Both the position numbers and the translations under genes were made by a program. The notes below the pieces were generated by a model. The model made no database searches, was not told the origin of the DNA, and saw only the letters and a program-made list of their open reading frames with translations. Source: an uncultured bacterium (lineage in GTDB: Bacteria; Bacillota; Clostridia; Lachnospirales; Lachnospiraceae). Taken from it: DNA of 36,978 nucleotides. The stretch spans positions 1-36,978 of the forward strand of contig CANRWP010000031.1 of the NCBI GenBank assembly GCA_947643595.1, in the 5' to 3' direction. Positions 7,270 through 15,331 of this stretch are shown here, piece after piece (the stretch's first letter is position 1; each line of letters begins with the position of its first letter).

Positions 7270-7914
7270 CTATTCCTGAATGAGAGAATATCCGAACGCG
7301 TTCGCAAAGGCATCGATCGGTTTCTTTGCCTTACACATGCTGCAGTTCTCCGGCTCGTACTTTCTGTAATCCGGAAGATCTGCCGTCGTGAAGAGAGAAT
7401 TGATCGTCATACCCGCTATGCTGCTCGCCGCAGTGAAGATCGCGCTGATCGCGCTGATCTCAGCGCCGTAATAATTCAGCGCCCGCAACGCTCTCACGAT
7501 CGTCTGGCCGGTTGTCACGGAGGCTAAGAGAAGCAGAACATTTTTTCCTCTCACCATCGGTTTTAAATTTTCCCGGAACAGCATATGCCCCGACGGTCCG
7601 AACTCCGGCGTGATAATATACATCGTCTTGTGGGCGTTCATGGAATAGATTCCGGCTTTCGTGAGTTCCTCCGCCAGGAAAGATCCCACGATCTCGCAGC
7701 CATCCATGCACACGATCGTATCCACCACCGTCGTCGCCGATATCTGTTTGCTGAGTTCCACCGCCACCGCGGAAGCCTCACTCTGTCTGGCTTTCAGAGC
7801 CGTCATGTCCAGATAATAGTTTACGTGGGAGTTGGGCGTCGCGAAGTGTCCGGGTATCACTCTAAGAATCACATTCGGGTGCACCTTCGATTCAATTTTG
7901 ATTACGTCCTGCAT
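7270..7914 (-). CDS. Phosphoribosyltransferase-fold protein, orotate PRTase-like, altered PRPP motif
   Basis: The 214-residue protein resembles orotate phosphoribosyltransferase-like proteins of Clostridia. Its central part reads as a PRTase domain: VDTIVCMDGCEIVGSFLAEEL (65-85) then VLLLLASVTTGQTIV (126-140). The latter is the place of the PRPP loop, which in active enzymes reads hydrophobic-DD-x-x-TTG. Here the two acidic residues are Leu-Ala (130-131), while TTG-x-T is kept. Catalysis as a normal PRTase is therefore doubtful, although PRPP or nucleotide binding may remain. A CSMC pair (191-194) near the C-terminus could bind metal. The start follows GGAGGAGG. It is a single gene between a promoter (7956-7984) and two terminators, and no other pyrimidine genes are near. 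I avoid the symbol pyrE because of the lost motif. Confidence 0.65.
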   Translation of the reverse strand: MQDVIKIESKVHPNVILRVIPGHFATPNSHVNYYLDMTALKARQSEASAVAVELSKQISATTVVDTIVCMDGCEIVGSFLAEELTKAGIYSMNAHKTMYIITPEFGPSGHMLFRENLKPMVRGKNVLLLLASVTTGQTIVRALRALNYYGAEISAISAIFTAASSIAGMTINSLFTTADLPDYRKYEPENCSMCKAKKPIDAFANAFGYSLIQE

Positions 7915-7955
7915 AACATACCTCCTCCAAAGTTGTTTGACAATACTTTATATTC

Positions 7956-7984
7956 ATTTTAAATTATTGTGCAATTTTAGTCAA
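7956..7984 (-). promoter_or_regulatory. Promoter of the phosphoribosyltransferase-like gene
   Basis: TTGACT (7979-7984), 17 nt, TAAAAT (7956-7961) on the minus strand, about 42 nt before the start codon. Confidence 0.65.
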
Positions 7985-8030
7985 GATTTTCTTAAAACTA
8001 CATAAAATTCATGCAAATTATGGACAAACG

Positions 8031-8039
8031 TGCTATACT
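8031..8039 (+). promoter_or_regulatory. Extended -10 promoter of the degV-like gene
   Basis: TGCTATACT is an extended -10 element without a good -35. It would start transcription near 8046, which rules out translation starting at the earlier ATG (8011) and supports the start at 8071. Confidence 0.5.
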
Positions 8040-8070
8040 GTTCCTAGACATGAGAAAGGAATTTTGCAGT

Positions 8071-8892
8071 ATGAAAGATTTCATTATATTTACAGACGGA
8101 GATGTGGATGTCCCCAAGCCATATGACGCAGATGTCATTATACTGCCGCAGTACTACTACTTTGAATCCGACACCATATACGGCGACGAACAAGTCCTGC
8201 CCAGGGAAATGTTTTTTGACAGGCTCAGCAGCCAGAGAGCCTACACCGCCGGGGTTAATCCCGATCTGGTCTATCGGCGTTTTGAGGAGATTTTAAAGAC
8301 CGGCAGCGATATTCTGTGCATCACGGTATCCTCCGGGATCAGCGGCTCCCATAATACTATCTGTGCCGCCGCCAGGGAACTTAAGACGCGCTACCCCCAC
8401 TCCTTTGTCAAAGTCATCGATTCTCTGAGCGCAACGCTGGGAGCCGGTTTCCTCTGTGTCGATGCGGTCGAGATGAAAAGACAGGGAAAGTCCCTGGACG
8501 AGACTGCCGCCGAGATCGAGAAACGAGTAAAACTTTTGGACATTTTCTTTATCGTAGATGATTTCAAATATCTGATACAGGGCGGCCGTGTATCGCCCGC
8601 CATAGGAAAAATAGGCGACATCCTGGATATCAAGCCTATTCTGACGATCCGGGACGGGCATATCGAGCTGTACAAAAAGGCCAGGGGATTAAACACTGCC
8701 CTGCGCAATATCCAGACCATCGCAGAGAGCAGAAAGGCAGCCAGACTTGGCAATATCTATGTGGGAAACCAGGAAATGTTCGAGAAATGCTGTTCCCATG
8801 TGCCCGGAGACTATGATGTGCGTCTGAATCTCATCGTATCCTCCCATGTGGGACCCAATACCACCGGCGTTGCCATCGAATGGGAGGTATAG
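8071..8892 (+). CDS. DegV family fatty-acid-binding protein
   Basis: A 273-residue DegV-fold protein. Family marks are an N-terminal strand with IIFTDGDVDVP, the SSQRAYTAGVNPD stretch, ITVSSGISGSHNT (glycine/serine loop that binds the fatty acyl carboxylate), VIDSLSATLGAGF and YLIQGGRVS. DegV/FakB proteins bind one fatty acid and present it to the kinase FakA for phosphorylation and use in phospholipid synthesis; no FakA is in this window. The start at 8071 is preferred over 8011: AAAGGA precedes it, the extended -10 lies between the two, and homologues begin with this first strand. It is divergent from the phosphoribosyltransferase-like gene and followed by a terminator shared with pnp. Confidence 0.9.
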   Translation: MKDFIIFTDGDVDVPKPYDADVIILPQYYYFESDTIYGDEQVLPREMFFDRLSSQRAYTAGVNPDLVYRRFEEILKTGSDILCITVSSGISGSHNTICAAARELKTRYPHSFVKVIDSLSATLGAGFLCVDAVEMKRQGKSLDETAAEIEKRVKLLDIFFIVDDFKYLIQGGRVSPAIGKIGDILDIKPILTIRDGHIELYKKARGLNTALRNIQTIAESRKAARLGNIYVGNQEMFEKCCSHVPGDYDVRLNLIVSSHVGPNTTGVAIEWEV

Positions 8893-8901
8893 TATACAAA
8901 A

Positions 8902-8945
8902 CAGGCGGCTATCCATCGTCGGATAACCGCCTGACTTTTTATTTT
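8902..8945. terminator. Bidirectional terminator between degV-like gene and pnp
   Basis: CAGGCGG-C-TATCC pairs with GGATA-A-CCGCCTG (8902-8933) with one mismatch and a 6-nt loop, followed on the plus strand by ACTTTTTTATTTTT. On the minus strand TTTTG follows. The converging pnp gene ends inside its T-tract. Confidence 0.9.
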
Positions 8946-11029
8946 TGTGCCACATCCTTCATGGAGAAGCTGATTCTGCCCATTTTATCCTTGCCCAGGC
9001 AGACAACCGTCACCACATCGCCCAGCGTCAGCACATCTTCCACACGGTTGATTCTCTCCTTCGCGATCTTGGAGATATGAACCATGCCTTCCTTGCCGGG
9101 CGCAAACTCGATGAATGCGCCAAATTCCTTGATGCTCACCACCTTACCCTGGAACACCTGTCCTGCCTCAAAGTCCGTCACAATGGTCTTGATCATCTCC
9201 ACAGCCTTGTCCATCATCTCCGCATCCGTACCGCACACGGATACCTGACCATCATCTGTGATATCGATCTTCACGCCGGTGCGGGCAATGATCTCGTTGA
9301 TCGTCTTGCCGCGCTGTCCGACCACATCGCCGATCTTCTCCGGATCGATCTGCAGGGAGATGATCTTCGGTGCGTAAGGACCAACCTCCGATCTCGGAGC
9401 GGAGATCGCGGGCTTCATACAGGTGTCCATAATAAACATCCTCGCCTCGCGACAGTGCGCGATAGCGCCCTCCACGATCGGTCTCGTCAGGCCGTGGATC
9501 TTGATATCCATCTGGATCGCCGTGATGCCTTCCGTTGTACCCGTCACCTTAAAGTCCATATCGCCGAAGAAATCTTCCAGACCCTGAATATCGGTCAGCA
9601 GTACAAAATCATCATCCGTATCGCCGGTCACCAGACCGCAGGAGATACCCGCCACCATCTTCTTTATCGGCACGCCCGCCGCCATCAGAGACATGCAGGA
9701 CGCACAGGTGGAAGCCATGGAGGTGGAACCGTTGGACTCAAATGTCTCCGATACAGTGCGGATCGTGTAAGGGAACTCGTCCACAGACGGCAGTACCGGC
9801 AGAAGCGCTCTTTCAGCCAGCGCGCCGTGTCCGATCTCTCTTCTTCCCGGTCCTCTGCTTACCTTCGTCTCGCCCACGGAGTAGGACGGGAAATTGTAAT
9901 GATGCATATATCTCTTCTCTGTAATGTTTACATCCAGCCCGTCCACTTTCTGTGCCTCGGATAAAGGCGCCAGAGTGGTCACGTTGCAGATCTGTGTCTG
10001 TCCGCGGGTAAACATCGCGGAGCCGTGCACTCTCGGGATAATATCCACCTCCGCCGCCAGCGGACGGATCTGATTTAACTCACGGCCGTCCGGACGCTTG
10101 TGATCTTTCAATATCATCTTGCGGACGGTCTTTTTCTGATACTGATAAACCGCCTCACCGAGGACAGCAAGCCACTCTTCATTTTCGGCGAAAGCCTCCT
10201 CCAGCCTTGCCGTGATATTCCTGATATTCTCCTCTCGCACCTGCTTCTCATCCGTGAAGACAGCCGTCTCCATCTCTTCAGGAGGCACGATCTTTTTGAT
10301 CTCCTCAAACATCTCCTCGGGGATCGCACAGCTCACGTACTCGTGTTTCGGTTTACCGCACTCTGCCACGATCTGATTGATAAAGGCAATGATTGTCTGG
10401 TTGATCTCGTGCGCTTTATAGATCGCGGAGAGCATGGTTTCTTCCGGAACCTCATTGGCGCCGGCCTCGATCATGATCACCTTCTGCGCCGTGGATGCAA
10501 CGGTCAACCTCATATCGCCCTTGTCCCACTGCTCCTGACCGGGATTGACGATCAGTTCCCCATCCGCCATGCCGATCTGCGTCATCGCGCAGGGACCCGC
10601 AAACGGAATATCGGAGATACAGGTCGCGATGGATGTCCCCAACATCGCCACCAGCTCCGGACGACACGTGGGATCCACGGACATCACCATATTGTTTAAT
10701 GTCACATCATTTCTGTAGTCCTTCGGGAACAGAGGGCGCATCGGTCTGTCGATCACACGACTCGTCAGGATCGCGTTCTCGGAAGGCTTGCCCTCCCTCT
10801 TGTTGAATCCGCCGGGAATCTTTCCCACGGAATAGAATTTCTCCTCATATTCCACACTGCACGGGAAAAAGTCAATGCCGTCCCTGGGTTTCTCGGAAGC
10901 CGTGGCCGTGGAGAGTACGGTCGTCTCCCCATACTGCATAAACGCGCAGCCGTTCGCCTGTTTGCCGACTCTGCCGATGTCTACCTTCAGGGTACGTCCG
11001 GCAAGTTCCATTGTGTAAGTTTTGTACAT
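8939..11029 (-). CDS. pnp: Polyribonucleotide nucleotidyltransferase (PNPase)
   Basis: The 696-residue protein has the full PNPase architecture: two RNase PH-type domains joined by a helical domain, then KH and S1 RNA-binding domains. Recognisable stretches are TYTMELAGRTLKVDIGRVG at the start, GIDFFPCSVEYEEKFYSVGK and the RVIDRPMRPLFP motif. The second PH domain has FTRGQTQ and GRREIGHGALAERAL, the KH domain IGDVVGQRGKTINEI, and the S1 domain EFGAFIEFAPGKEGMVHIS. It degrades RNA 3' to 5' by phosphorolysis and trims tails within the RNA-degrading machinery. I chose the ATG at 11027-11029 (AAAGGAG upstream, homologues begin here); the frame upstream is leader. It lies downstream of rpsO, the usual arrangement, with a large hairpin between. 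Confidence 0.98.
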   Translation of the reverse strand: MYKTYTMELAGRTLKVDIGRVGKQANGCAFMQYGETTVLSTATASEKPRDGIDFFPCSVEYEEKFYSVGKIPGGFNKREGKPSENAILTSRVIDRPMRPLFPKDYRNDVTLNNMVMSVDPTCRPELVAMLGTSIATCISDIPFAGPCAMTQIGMADGELIVNPGQEQWDKGDMRLTVASTAQKVIMIEAGANEVPEETMLSAIYKAHEINQTIIAFINQIVAECGKPKHEYVSCAIPEEMFEEIKKIVPPEEMETAVFTDEKQVREENIRNITARLEEAFAENEEWLAVLGEAVYQYQKKTVRKMILKDHKRPDGRELNQIRPLAAEVDIIPRVHGSAMFTRGQTQICNVTTLAPLSEAQKVDGLDVNITEKRYMHHYNFPSYSVGETKVSRGPGRREIGHGALAERALLPVLPSVDEFPYTIRTVSETFESNGSTSMASTCASCMSLMAAGVPIKKMVAGISCGLVTGDTDDDFVLLTDIQGLEDFFGDMDFKVTGTTEGITAIQMDIKIHGLTRPIVEGAIAHCREARMFIMDTCMKPAISAPRSEVGPYAPKIISLQIDPEKIGDVVGQRGKTINEIIARTGVKIDITDDGQVSVCGTDAEMMDKAVEMIKTIVTDFEAGQVFQGKVVSIKEFGAFIEFAPGKEGMVHISKIAKERINRVEDVLTLGDVVTVVCLGKDKMGRISFSMKDVAQK

Positions 11030-11077
11030 GTCTTTCTCTTCTCCTTTTCTCTTCCTGAAAAATTTAAAATATTGCAT

Positions 11078-11160
11078 CAGGCAGAAGAGACCGAAACTAC
11101 AGAAAATGCCACTTTCCGCAAATACCATTTTCTGTGGTCTCGGAACTGACCTTCCGCCTG
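11078..11160 (-). ncRNA. Long hairpin in the rpsO-pnp intergenic leader
   Basis: The 83-nt segment folds on itself. CAGGCGGAAG pairs with CTTCTGCCTG (outer 10 bp, one G-U in the minus transcript), GAGACC with GGTCTC, and ACAGAAAATG with CATTTTCTGT (perfect 10 bp), with bulges and an apical loop of about 19 nt. It lies 49 nt upstream of the pnp start. In Escherichia coli a similar hairpin is cut by RNase III and then lets PNPase repress its own mRNA; the same role is inferred here. A weaker GGCGT-ACC/GGT-ACGCC pairing (about 11171-11199) precedes it. Confidence 0.7.
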
Positions 11161-11222
11161 AACAGGAAAAGGCGTCACCAAAAAAACATCCCCGGTCACG
11201 CCCCCTCCATTACATTCTCGCT

Positions 11223-11489
11223 TTACTTTCTGATACCAAGTCTCTCAATCAGAGAACGATATCTCTCAATATCCTTTTCCTTTAAATAGTCCAAAAGACC
11301 ACGTCTCTGACCGATCATCATATACATACCGCGACGGGAATGATGATCTTTCTGGTTCTCTTTCAGATGCTCTGTCAGCTCCTGAATTCTCGCCGTCAGG
11401 ATGGCAACCTGCACTTCCGGTGAACCAGTATCGCCCGGTGTTCTCTCATACTCTTTGATAATCGCTGCTTTCTTTTCCTTAGAAATCAT
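11223..11489 (-). CDS. rpsO: 30S ribosomal protein S15
   Basis: An 88-residue S15, the normal length. It carries the family signatures [20 protein letters not shown] and [20 protein letters not shown], which contact the central domain of 16S rRNA, and ends [13 protein letters not shown]15 binds 16S rRNA early in 30S assembly. The start at 11489 has GAAGGAGG in front; the 27 codons upstream in the same frame are leader, with a promoter at 11579-11607. The leader can fold (11515-11561), consistent with the S15 autoregulation known in several bacteria. pnp follows. Confidence 0.98.
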   Translation of the reverse strand: MISKEKKAAIIKEYERTPGDTGSPEVQVAILTARIQELTEHLKENQKDHHSRRGMYMMIGQRRGLLDYLKEKDIERYRSLIERLGIRK

Positions 11490-11514
11490 TTTGTTTCCTC
11501 CTTCTTTTCTGACC

Positions 11515-11561
11515 GCCGGATACCAAGGGCAGGTCGGAGTTTCCTCACCCTGAGTATCGGC
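11515..11561 (-). promoter_or_regulatory. Structured rpsO leader, possible S15 autoregulatory site
   Basis: In the transcript GCCG-ATAC-AGGG near the 5' end pairs with CCCT-GTAT-CGGC some 20 nt later, enclosing a smaller GAGG/CTCC-type helix, all before the ribosome site. S15 leaders in other phyla use such hairpins or three-way junctions to bind S15. The assignment rests on position and folding only. Confidence 0.5.
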
Positions 11562-11578
11562 TGAACTCATACCGTCTT

Positions 11579-11607
11579 ACTATAACACAAAGTGTGATGG
11601 TTGTAAA
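11579..11607 (-). promoter_or_regulatory. Promoter of rpsO-pnp
   Basis: TTTACA (11602-11607), 17 nt, TATAGT (11579-11584) on the minus strand, about 85 nt before rpsO. Confidence 0.75.
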
Positions 11608-11617
11608 CAAAAATTTC

Positions 11618-11626
11618 TGCTATACT
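11618..11626 (+). promoter_or_regulatory. Extended -10 promoter of the lipoprotein gene
   Basis: TGCTATACT on the plus strand, about 35 nt before the start codon and back-to-back with the rpsO promoter. No good -35 is visible. Confidence 0.45.
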
Positions 11627-11660
11627 TTTCTAAACGGATGAAACGGAAAGGCGTATACAC

Positions 11661-12479
11661 ATGAAAAAGACAATATGTATCTGTATGATCGTCGCGGCCC
11701 TGTCTCTCACCGGCTGTGCGGATCATGCGGCGAATAACAGGAATGAGGAAACACTGCCGGCTCAGCTCCCGGAACAGGAGAGCGAAGACAGCAGTCAGGA
11801 AGAACAGGCCGTGCCGGTGTCACAGATGGATTACGATTCCTTCCGAAACAGAATGACGGCTGAAGAATGGGAAGGCTTTGAACAGTACTTCCCTGTCTTA
11901 AAGGAGAACGTCCCTTTTGAGCTGGCGGACTTCGGATATTATACCATGCTCGACAGAGATGGCAAAGTCACCGAGGATGATGGCAATGCCGTATTTTACC
12001 GATACGATCCCAGGAAAGTGACAGACCTTTGTCGTTATGTGACAGCTTATGCGGAGAATGATATTGAGGAAATGATGATACGGGAAATACGGATATTTGA
12101 TCTGGACGGGGACGGTATACAGGAATTGATTCTGGAATGGACGCCTGTGGGGGATTATCTGATACTGCACTGCGAAAATGAAAAATTTTACGGATGGGAG
12201 ATCATGTACAGAGGTTTTGAGATACTCCAGACAAGCGGTATCTACCTGTCTTCCGGCGGTGCGGCCTGCAATCATTGGCAGCATATCCGATTCGATCAGG
12301 GAAGCTGGCTTGAAGAGGAACTGGCCGCAGAAGATTGGGGAGAATATTTCATAGGCGGAAAACCCGTGGAAGAAGCGGCATATCTTCAGCAGACTGCCGC
12401 TTATCAGACGGGGGATGTAACCGGCTATAAACCAAAGCTCTGCTCCATACCGGACGATGATCCGATACTGCTCAGGTAA
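11661..12479 (+). CDS. Secreted lipoprotein with a calcium-loop-like repeat, function unknown
   Basis: A 272-residue putative lipoprotein with signal peptide and lipobox LSLTGC (Cys19). A Gln/Glu/Ser-rich linker runs to about residue 55 and is followed by a globular domain. IFDLDGDGIQELIL (145-158) has the D-x-D-x-D-G pattern of calcium-binding loops seen in VCBS/FG-GAP-type or EF-hand-like repeats of surface proteins. I do not recognise the family. The start has GGAAAGG upstream. It is the only plus-strand gene between degV and the window end, transcribed divergently from rpsO and converging on the NlpC/P60 gene with a 28-nt gap. It probably sits on the outer face of the membrane; any role in the cell wall is inferred only from that neighbour. 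Confidence 0.75.
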   Translation: MKKTICICMIVAALSLTGCADHAANNRNEETLPAQLPEQESEDSSQEEQAVPVSQMDYDSFRNRMTAEEWEGFEQYFPVLKENVPFELADFGYYTMLDRDGKVTEDDGNAVFYRYDPRKVTDLCRYVTAYAENDIEEMMIREIRIFDLDGDGIQELILEWTPVGDYLILHCENEKFYGWEIMYRGFEILQTSGIYLSSGGAACNHWQHIRFDQGSWLEEELAAEDWGEYFIGGKPVEEAAYLQQTAAYQTGDVTGYKPKLCSIPDDDPILLR

Positions 12480-12507
12480 CACCTCTTGGCATCCGGTTTT
12501 ACCTGCC

Positions 12508-13557
12508 CTAAGAATTGATGATCCGCACCACCTTCACCGGCGTCCGGTAATTGCAGTTGCTGATCCGGATCCCGGTCTTCGGAGAGCTGGCGTGTATCAC
12601 CTGGCCGCCGCCGATGTAGAGCGCCACATGGTTGATGTAGCCTCCTCTCCCGCCGTAGAAGAACAGATCCCCGGGCTTCGCCTCCGAAGCGCTTATCTTT
12701 GTCCCCATATTCGCCTGGGAGCGCGAAGAGTGCGGCAGAGATATCCCGAACTTCTGGTAGACGCGCATCGTGAACCCGGAACAATCGGTGCCCTTCGTCA
12801 GGGAACTGCCGCCGTACACATAACGGTTCCCGAGAAACTGCTTCGCATACTCACAGATACTGACACGAACGTCCGATACGCCGGCGCCGTACAGTAATTC
12901 CGTCATTGTCACCGCCGTCTCCAGCTTGTCCTCCAGTTCCACATACTCCCCGGAGACATAGACCGTCTCGTCGTCCAGCATGATCTCCACCCAGCCGTTT
13001 TCCAACGTCTGCACATATTCCAGCATCTCTCCCTGGGCAACCTGCGTGTATATGGAAGCCTCCGTGTTGGGCTCCTGCCGCACCCTGAGCGCGTCGGCAT
13101 GCACTACCGCGTAGGTGGAAATCAGATCCATCGCCTTTATTCTGGCATCGGAACCCGTGAAGAGAAATTCGGTCTTCACATAGCCCTCCACCTTGCCGGA
13201 GGTGATCTTCGTCCAGTCGCCCTCCCGCCCTGTGGTCTCACAGGCGGAACCTTTCGGCATCTTTCCCACAAGGGACGCCTCCTCGCTGGCACCTGCCCGG
13301 ATGTTCAGGTTGTTCTCCACATTGGCAATACCCAGATTCTTGTAGCCGAACAGTTCGATATTCTCTGCCTCCGCCAGAATCTCCTCATCACTCTTATTCA
13401 CATCCATCAGACTGTCGATCCCCACGGACGGGAGCATCACTTCGCTTCTCTTTACCTTTTCCGTCGCCTCCGCGGAAATACCCGCCTGTAAAAACATTCC
13501 TGCGGCAAGCATCGCTCCGCAGGAACTCAAAATGATCTTATTGTGTACTTTTTTCAT
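12508..13557 (-). CDS. NlpC/P60 peptidoglycan endopeptidase with two SH3 domains
   Basis: A 349-residue secreted cell-wall hydrolase. A signal peptide covers about residues 1-31. It is followed by a first SH3b domain (about 74-134, NNLNIRAGASEEASLVGKM), a second (about 150-208, DALRVRQEPNTEASIYTQV) and a C-terminal NlpC/P60 domain (about 232-349). The catalytic triad is visible: Cys259 in TDCSGF, His310 in YINHVALYIGGG and His322 in QVIHASS. Such enzymes cut the gamma-D-Glu-diamino acid link in stem peptides, with the SH3 domains binding the wall. It begins 3 nt after the stop of the Na/Pi transporter gene, so the two are co-transcribed; its ribosome site (GGAAG) lies inside that gene. Confidence 0.93.
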   Translation of the reverse strand: MKKVHNKIILSSCGAMLAAGMFLQAGISAEATEKVKRSEVMLPSVGIDSLMDVNKSDEEILAEAENIELFGYKNLGIANVENNLNIRAGASEEASLVGKMPKGSACETTGREGDWTKITSGKVEGYVKTEFLFTGSDARIKAMDLISTYAVVHADALRVRQEPNTEASIYTQVAQGEMLEYVQTLENGWVEIMLDDETVYVSGEYVELEDKLETAVTMTELLYGAGVSDVRVSICEYAKQFLGNRYVYGGSSLTKGTDCSGFTMRVYQKFGISLPHSSRSQANMGTKISASEAKPGDLFFYGGRGGYINHVALYIGGGQVIHASSPKTGIRISNCNYRTPVKVVRIINS

Positions 13558-13560
13558 ATT

Positions 13561-15207
13561 CTAATCTTCCGTATCTTCATTGTCGCTGCCGTAGATTGAG
13601 AACGCAATGTTGGTCGCATGATCCGAAACCCTCTCCAGCCCGGATACGATATCCGAGAACAGCATACCCGCCGCCGGCGTGCACTCGCTTCTTGTCAGCC
13701 GGTCCACATGGTGCTGCTGCAGTTCTCTCTCCTTCTCATCCACAGCTTCTTCCAGCTGTACGATATCCTGCAGATGCTCCAATGTCCCCTTCGCGAACAT
13801 ATCCACGGAGTAACGGATGATCGTGTTGACCATATCCAGCATCTCTCCCAGTTCGTGCTGCGCGTCCTTGCTGATCGAAATATCGCTGTCCCTTCTCTTC
13901 ACCGCATTGTCCGCGACGTTCTCCGCGTGATCGCCGATCCTCTCGATATCGTTCACCACGTGGAACAGACCGCCGATCATCCTGGCGTCCTCAATGGGCA
14001 ACGTGGTCTGATTGATCTTTACCAGATAGCCCGTGATCGCATGGTTCAGGAAGTTGATATTTTCCTCTACCGAATACACCTCCTCGATGTCCTCCTCATC
14101 CAGCGTGATCAGCGCGTTCATGGCCCTGTTTAAGTTCTCGCTGGCCAGGGATGCCATGCGGTCAATCTCCTTGATGACTTCCACCACCGCGGTGGCAGGA
14201 TTCAGAACGACCTTATCACCGATATACTTGAGCTGGAAGCTGTCGCGGTAGCCGACTTTCTTGTCGCTGCCCGGTATGATGACATAAGTCAGCTTCACGA
14301 TCGCGCCGATGAACGGCGTCAGGACTATCACGAGGAATATCTTGAAGAACATATGCGCATAAGCCACGATACGGCCCGGGTTATCTCCCGCCATGGTGAC
14401 GAAGAGTCCAAGCACCTGATTCATGGCCAGCTGCAGGATCACATACATGATGACCGTGCCAAAAACATTGAACAGCAGATGGATCATAGCCGCCCGCTTC
14501 GCATCCTTCTTGCCGGTCAGGGAGGCCAAAACAGCTGTCGTACAGGCGCCGATGTTACAGCCCAGCGTGATATACATACACAGATCCAGACCCAGCAGCC
14601 CCTGGTTCGCCATCAGGACCATGATACTGACCGTGACGGAGGAACTCTGAATGATGGCCGTCAGCACAAAACCCAGCAATATGGCGACCAGCGGATTTTT
14701 CAGAGAGGCAAACATATTCATGATAAAAGGGGATTCCCTGAGTCCCGCCATGGCGCCGGACATCGTGGAAAGTCCCATAAACAGTATGCCGAAACCCACG
14801 ATCACTTCCCCGATCTTCTTCATCGCCTGCTTCCTGCTGAACATGATCAGGAGCACACCTGTCAGCAGAATGATCGGTGCGAATTTTTCCAGTTTAAACG
14901 ATACTAAAAGTGCGGTTACAGTTGTTCCGATATTGGAACCGAAGATGACTCCTGCCGCCTGGTACAGTGTCATCAGCCCCGCGTTTACGAAGCTGACTAC
15001 CATCGCCGTACAGGCCGAGGAAGACTGAATCAGTGCCGTAAAGATAAAACCTACCAGAATACCGGTAAAACGGTTCGTGGTGAACATTTCCAGAATCTTT
15101 CTGAGTTTGGCGCCCGCGACTTTCTCAATACCGTCGCTCATGACCCTCATACCGTACAGAAAGAGTCCCAGTCCCCCCGCCATCGATAGTATAATGCCAG
15201 CTTCCAT
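13561..15207 (-). CDS. Na+/phosphate cotransporter with PhoU-like tail
   Basis: A 548-residue member of the NptA/PNaS family. The membrane part (about 1-310) contains the paired family repeats, each with QSSSA/QSSSV (ALIQSSSACTAMVVSF and AIIQSSSVTVSIMVLM) and GSNIGTTVTA/GCNIGACTTA partners. The C-terminal part (about 340-540) is a PhoU-like helical domain with VNDIERIGDHAENVADNAV and SGLERVSDHATNIAFSIYG, whose acidic-histidine motifs bind metal in PhoU. It should import phosphate with sodium, perhaps gated by the PhoU-like domain. The start has a GGTGGGGGG site directly after a structured leader. A promoter lies at 15332-15360. The NlpC/P60 gene follows in the same transcript. Confidence 0.93.
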   Translation of the reverse strand: MEAGIILSMAGGLGLFLYGMRVMSDGIEKVAGAKLRKILEMFTTNRFTGILVGFIFTALIQSSSACTAMVVSFVNAGLMTLYQAAGVIFGSNIGTTVTALLVSFKLEKFAPIILLTGVLLIMFSRKQAMKKIGEVIVGFGILFMGLSTMSGAMAGLRESPFIMNMFASLKNPLVAILLGFVLTAIIQSSSVTVSIMVLMANQGLLGLDLCMYITLGCNIGACTTAVLASLTGKKDAKRAAMIHLLFNVFGTVIMYVILQLAMNQVLGLFVTMAGDNPGRIVAYAHMFFKIFLVIVLTPFIGAIVKLTYVIIPGSDKKVGYRDSFQLKYIGDKVVLNPATAVVEVIKEIDRMASLASENLNRAMNALITLDEEDIEEVYSVEENINFLNHAITGYLVKINQTTLPIEDARMIGGLFHVVNDIERIGDHAENVADNAVKRRDSDISISKDAQHELGEMLDMVNTIIRYSVDMFAKGTLEHLQDIVQLEEAVDEKERELQQHHVDRLTRSECTPAAGMLFSDIVSGLERVSDHATNIAFSIYGSDNEDTED

Positions 15208-15331
15208 AATTTATCCCCCCACCGGCCTCTCGATCCGGTCTGTGCGTATGTACTTATTCTGCCCACCAGATGCCCGGCCTCTCGAGAGGGGAATCCCTCT
15301 CTTCTCCGGACACCTGACAAGCCTGGCTTTC
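15208..15331 (-). promoter_or_regulatory. Structured leader of the Na/Pi transporter gene
   Basis: The roughly 120-nt leader holds a strong hairpin: CAGGTGTCCGG pairs with CCGGGCATCTG (11 bp with G-U pairs), enclosing GAGAGGG-ATTC-CCCTCTC (7 bp). A second hairpin, ACCGG...CCGGT, abuts the ribosome site. The 12-mer TCGAGAGGCCGG occurs twice (15274-15285 and 15222-15233), once in each hairpin, which would let the two compete. It matches no riboswitch class I can name. Confidence 0.55.

Noticed and set aside
8945-9964. Long plus-strand open frame (339 codons) opposite pnp
   Set aside because: It is the antisense shadow of the well-conserved pnp gene, His/Arg-rich in composition, with no ribosome site.
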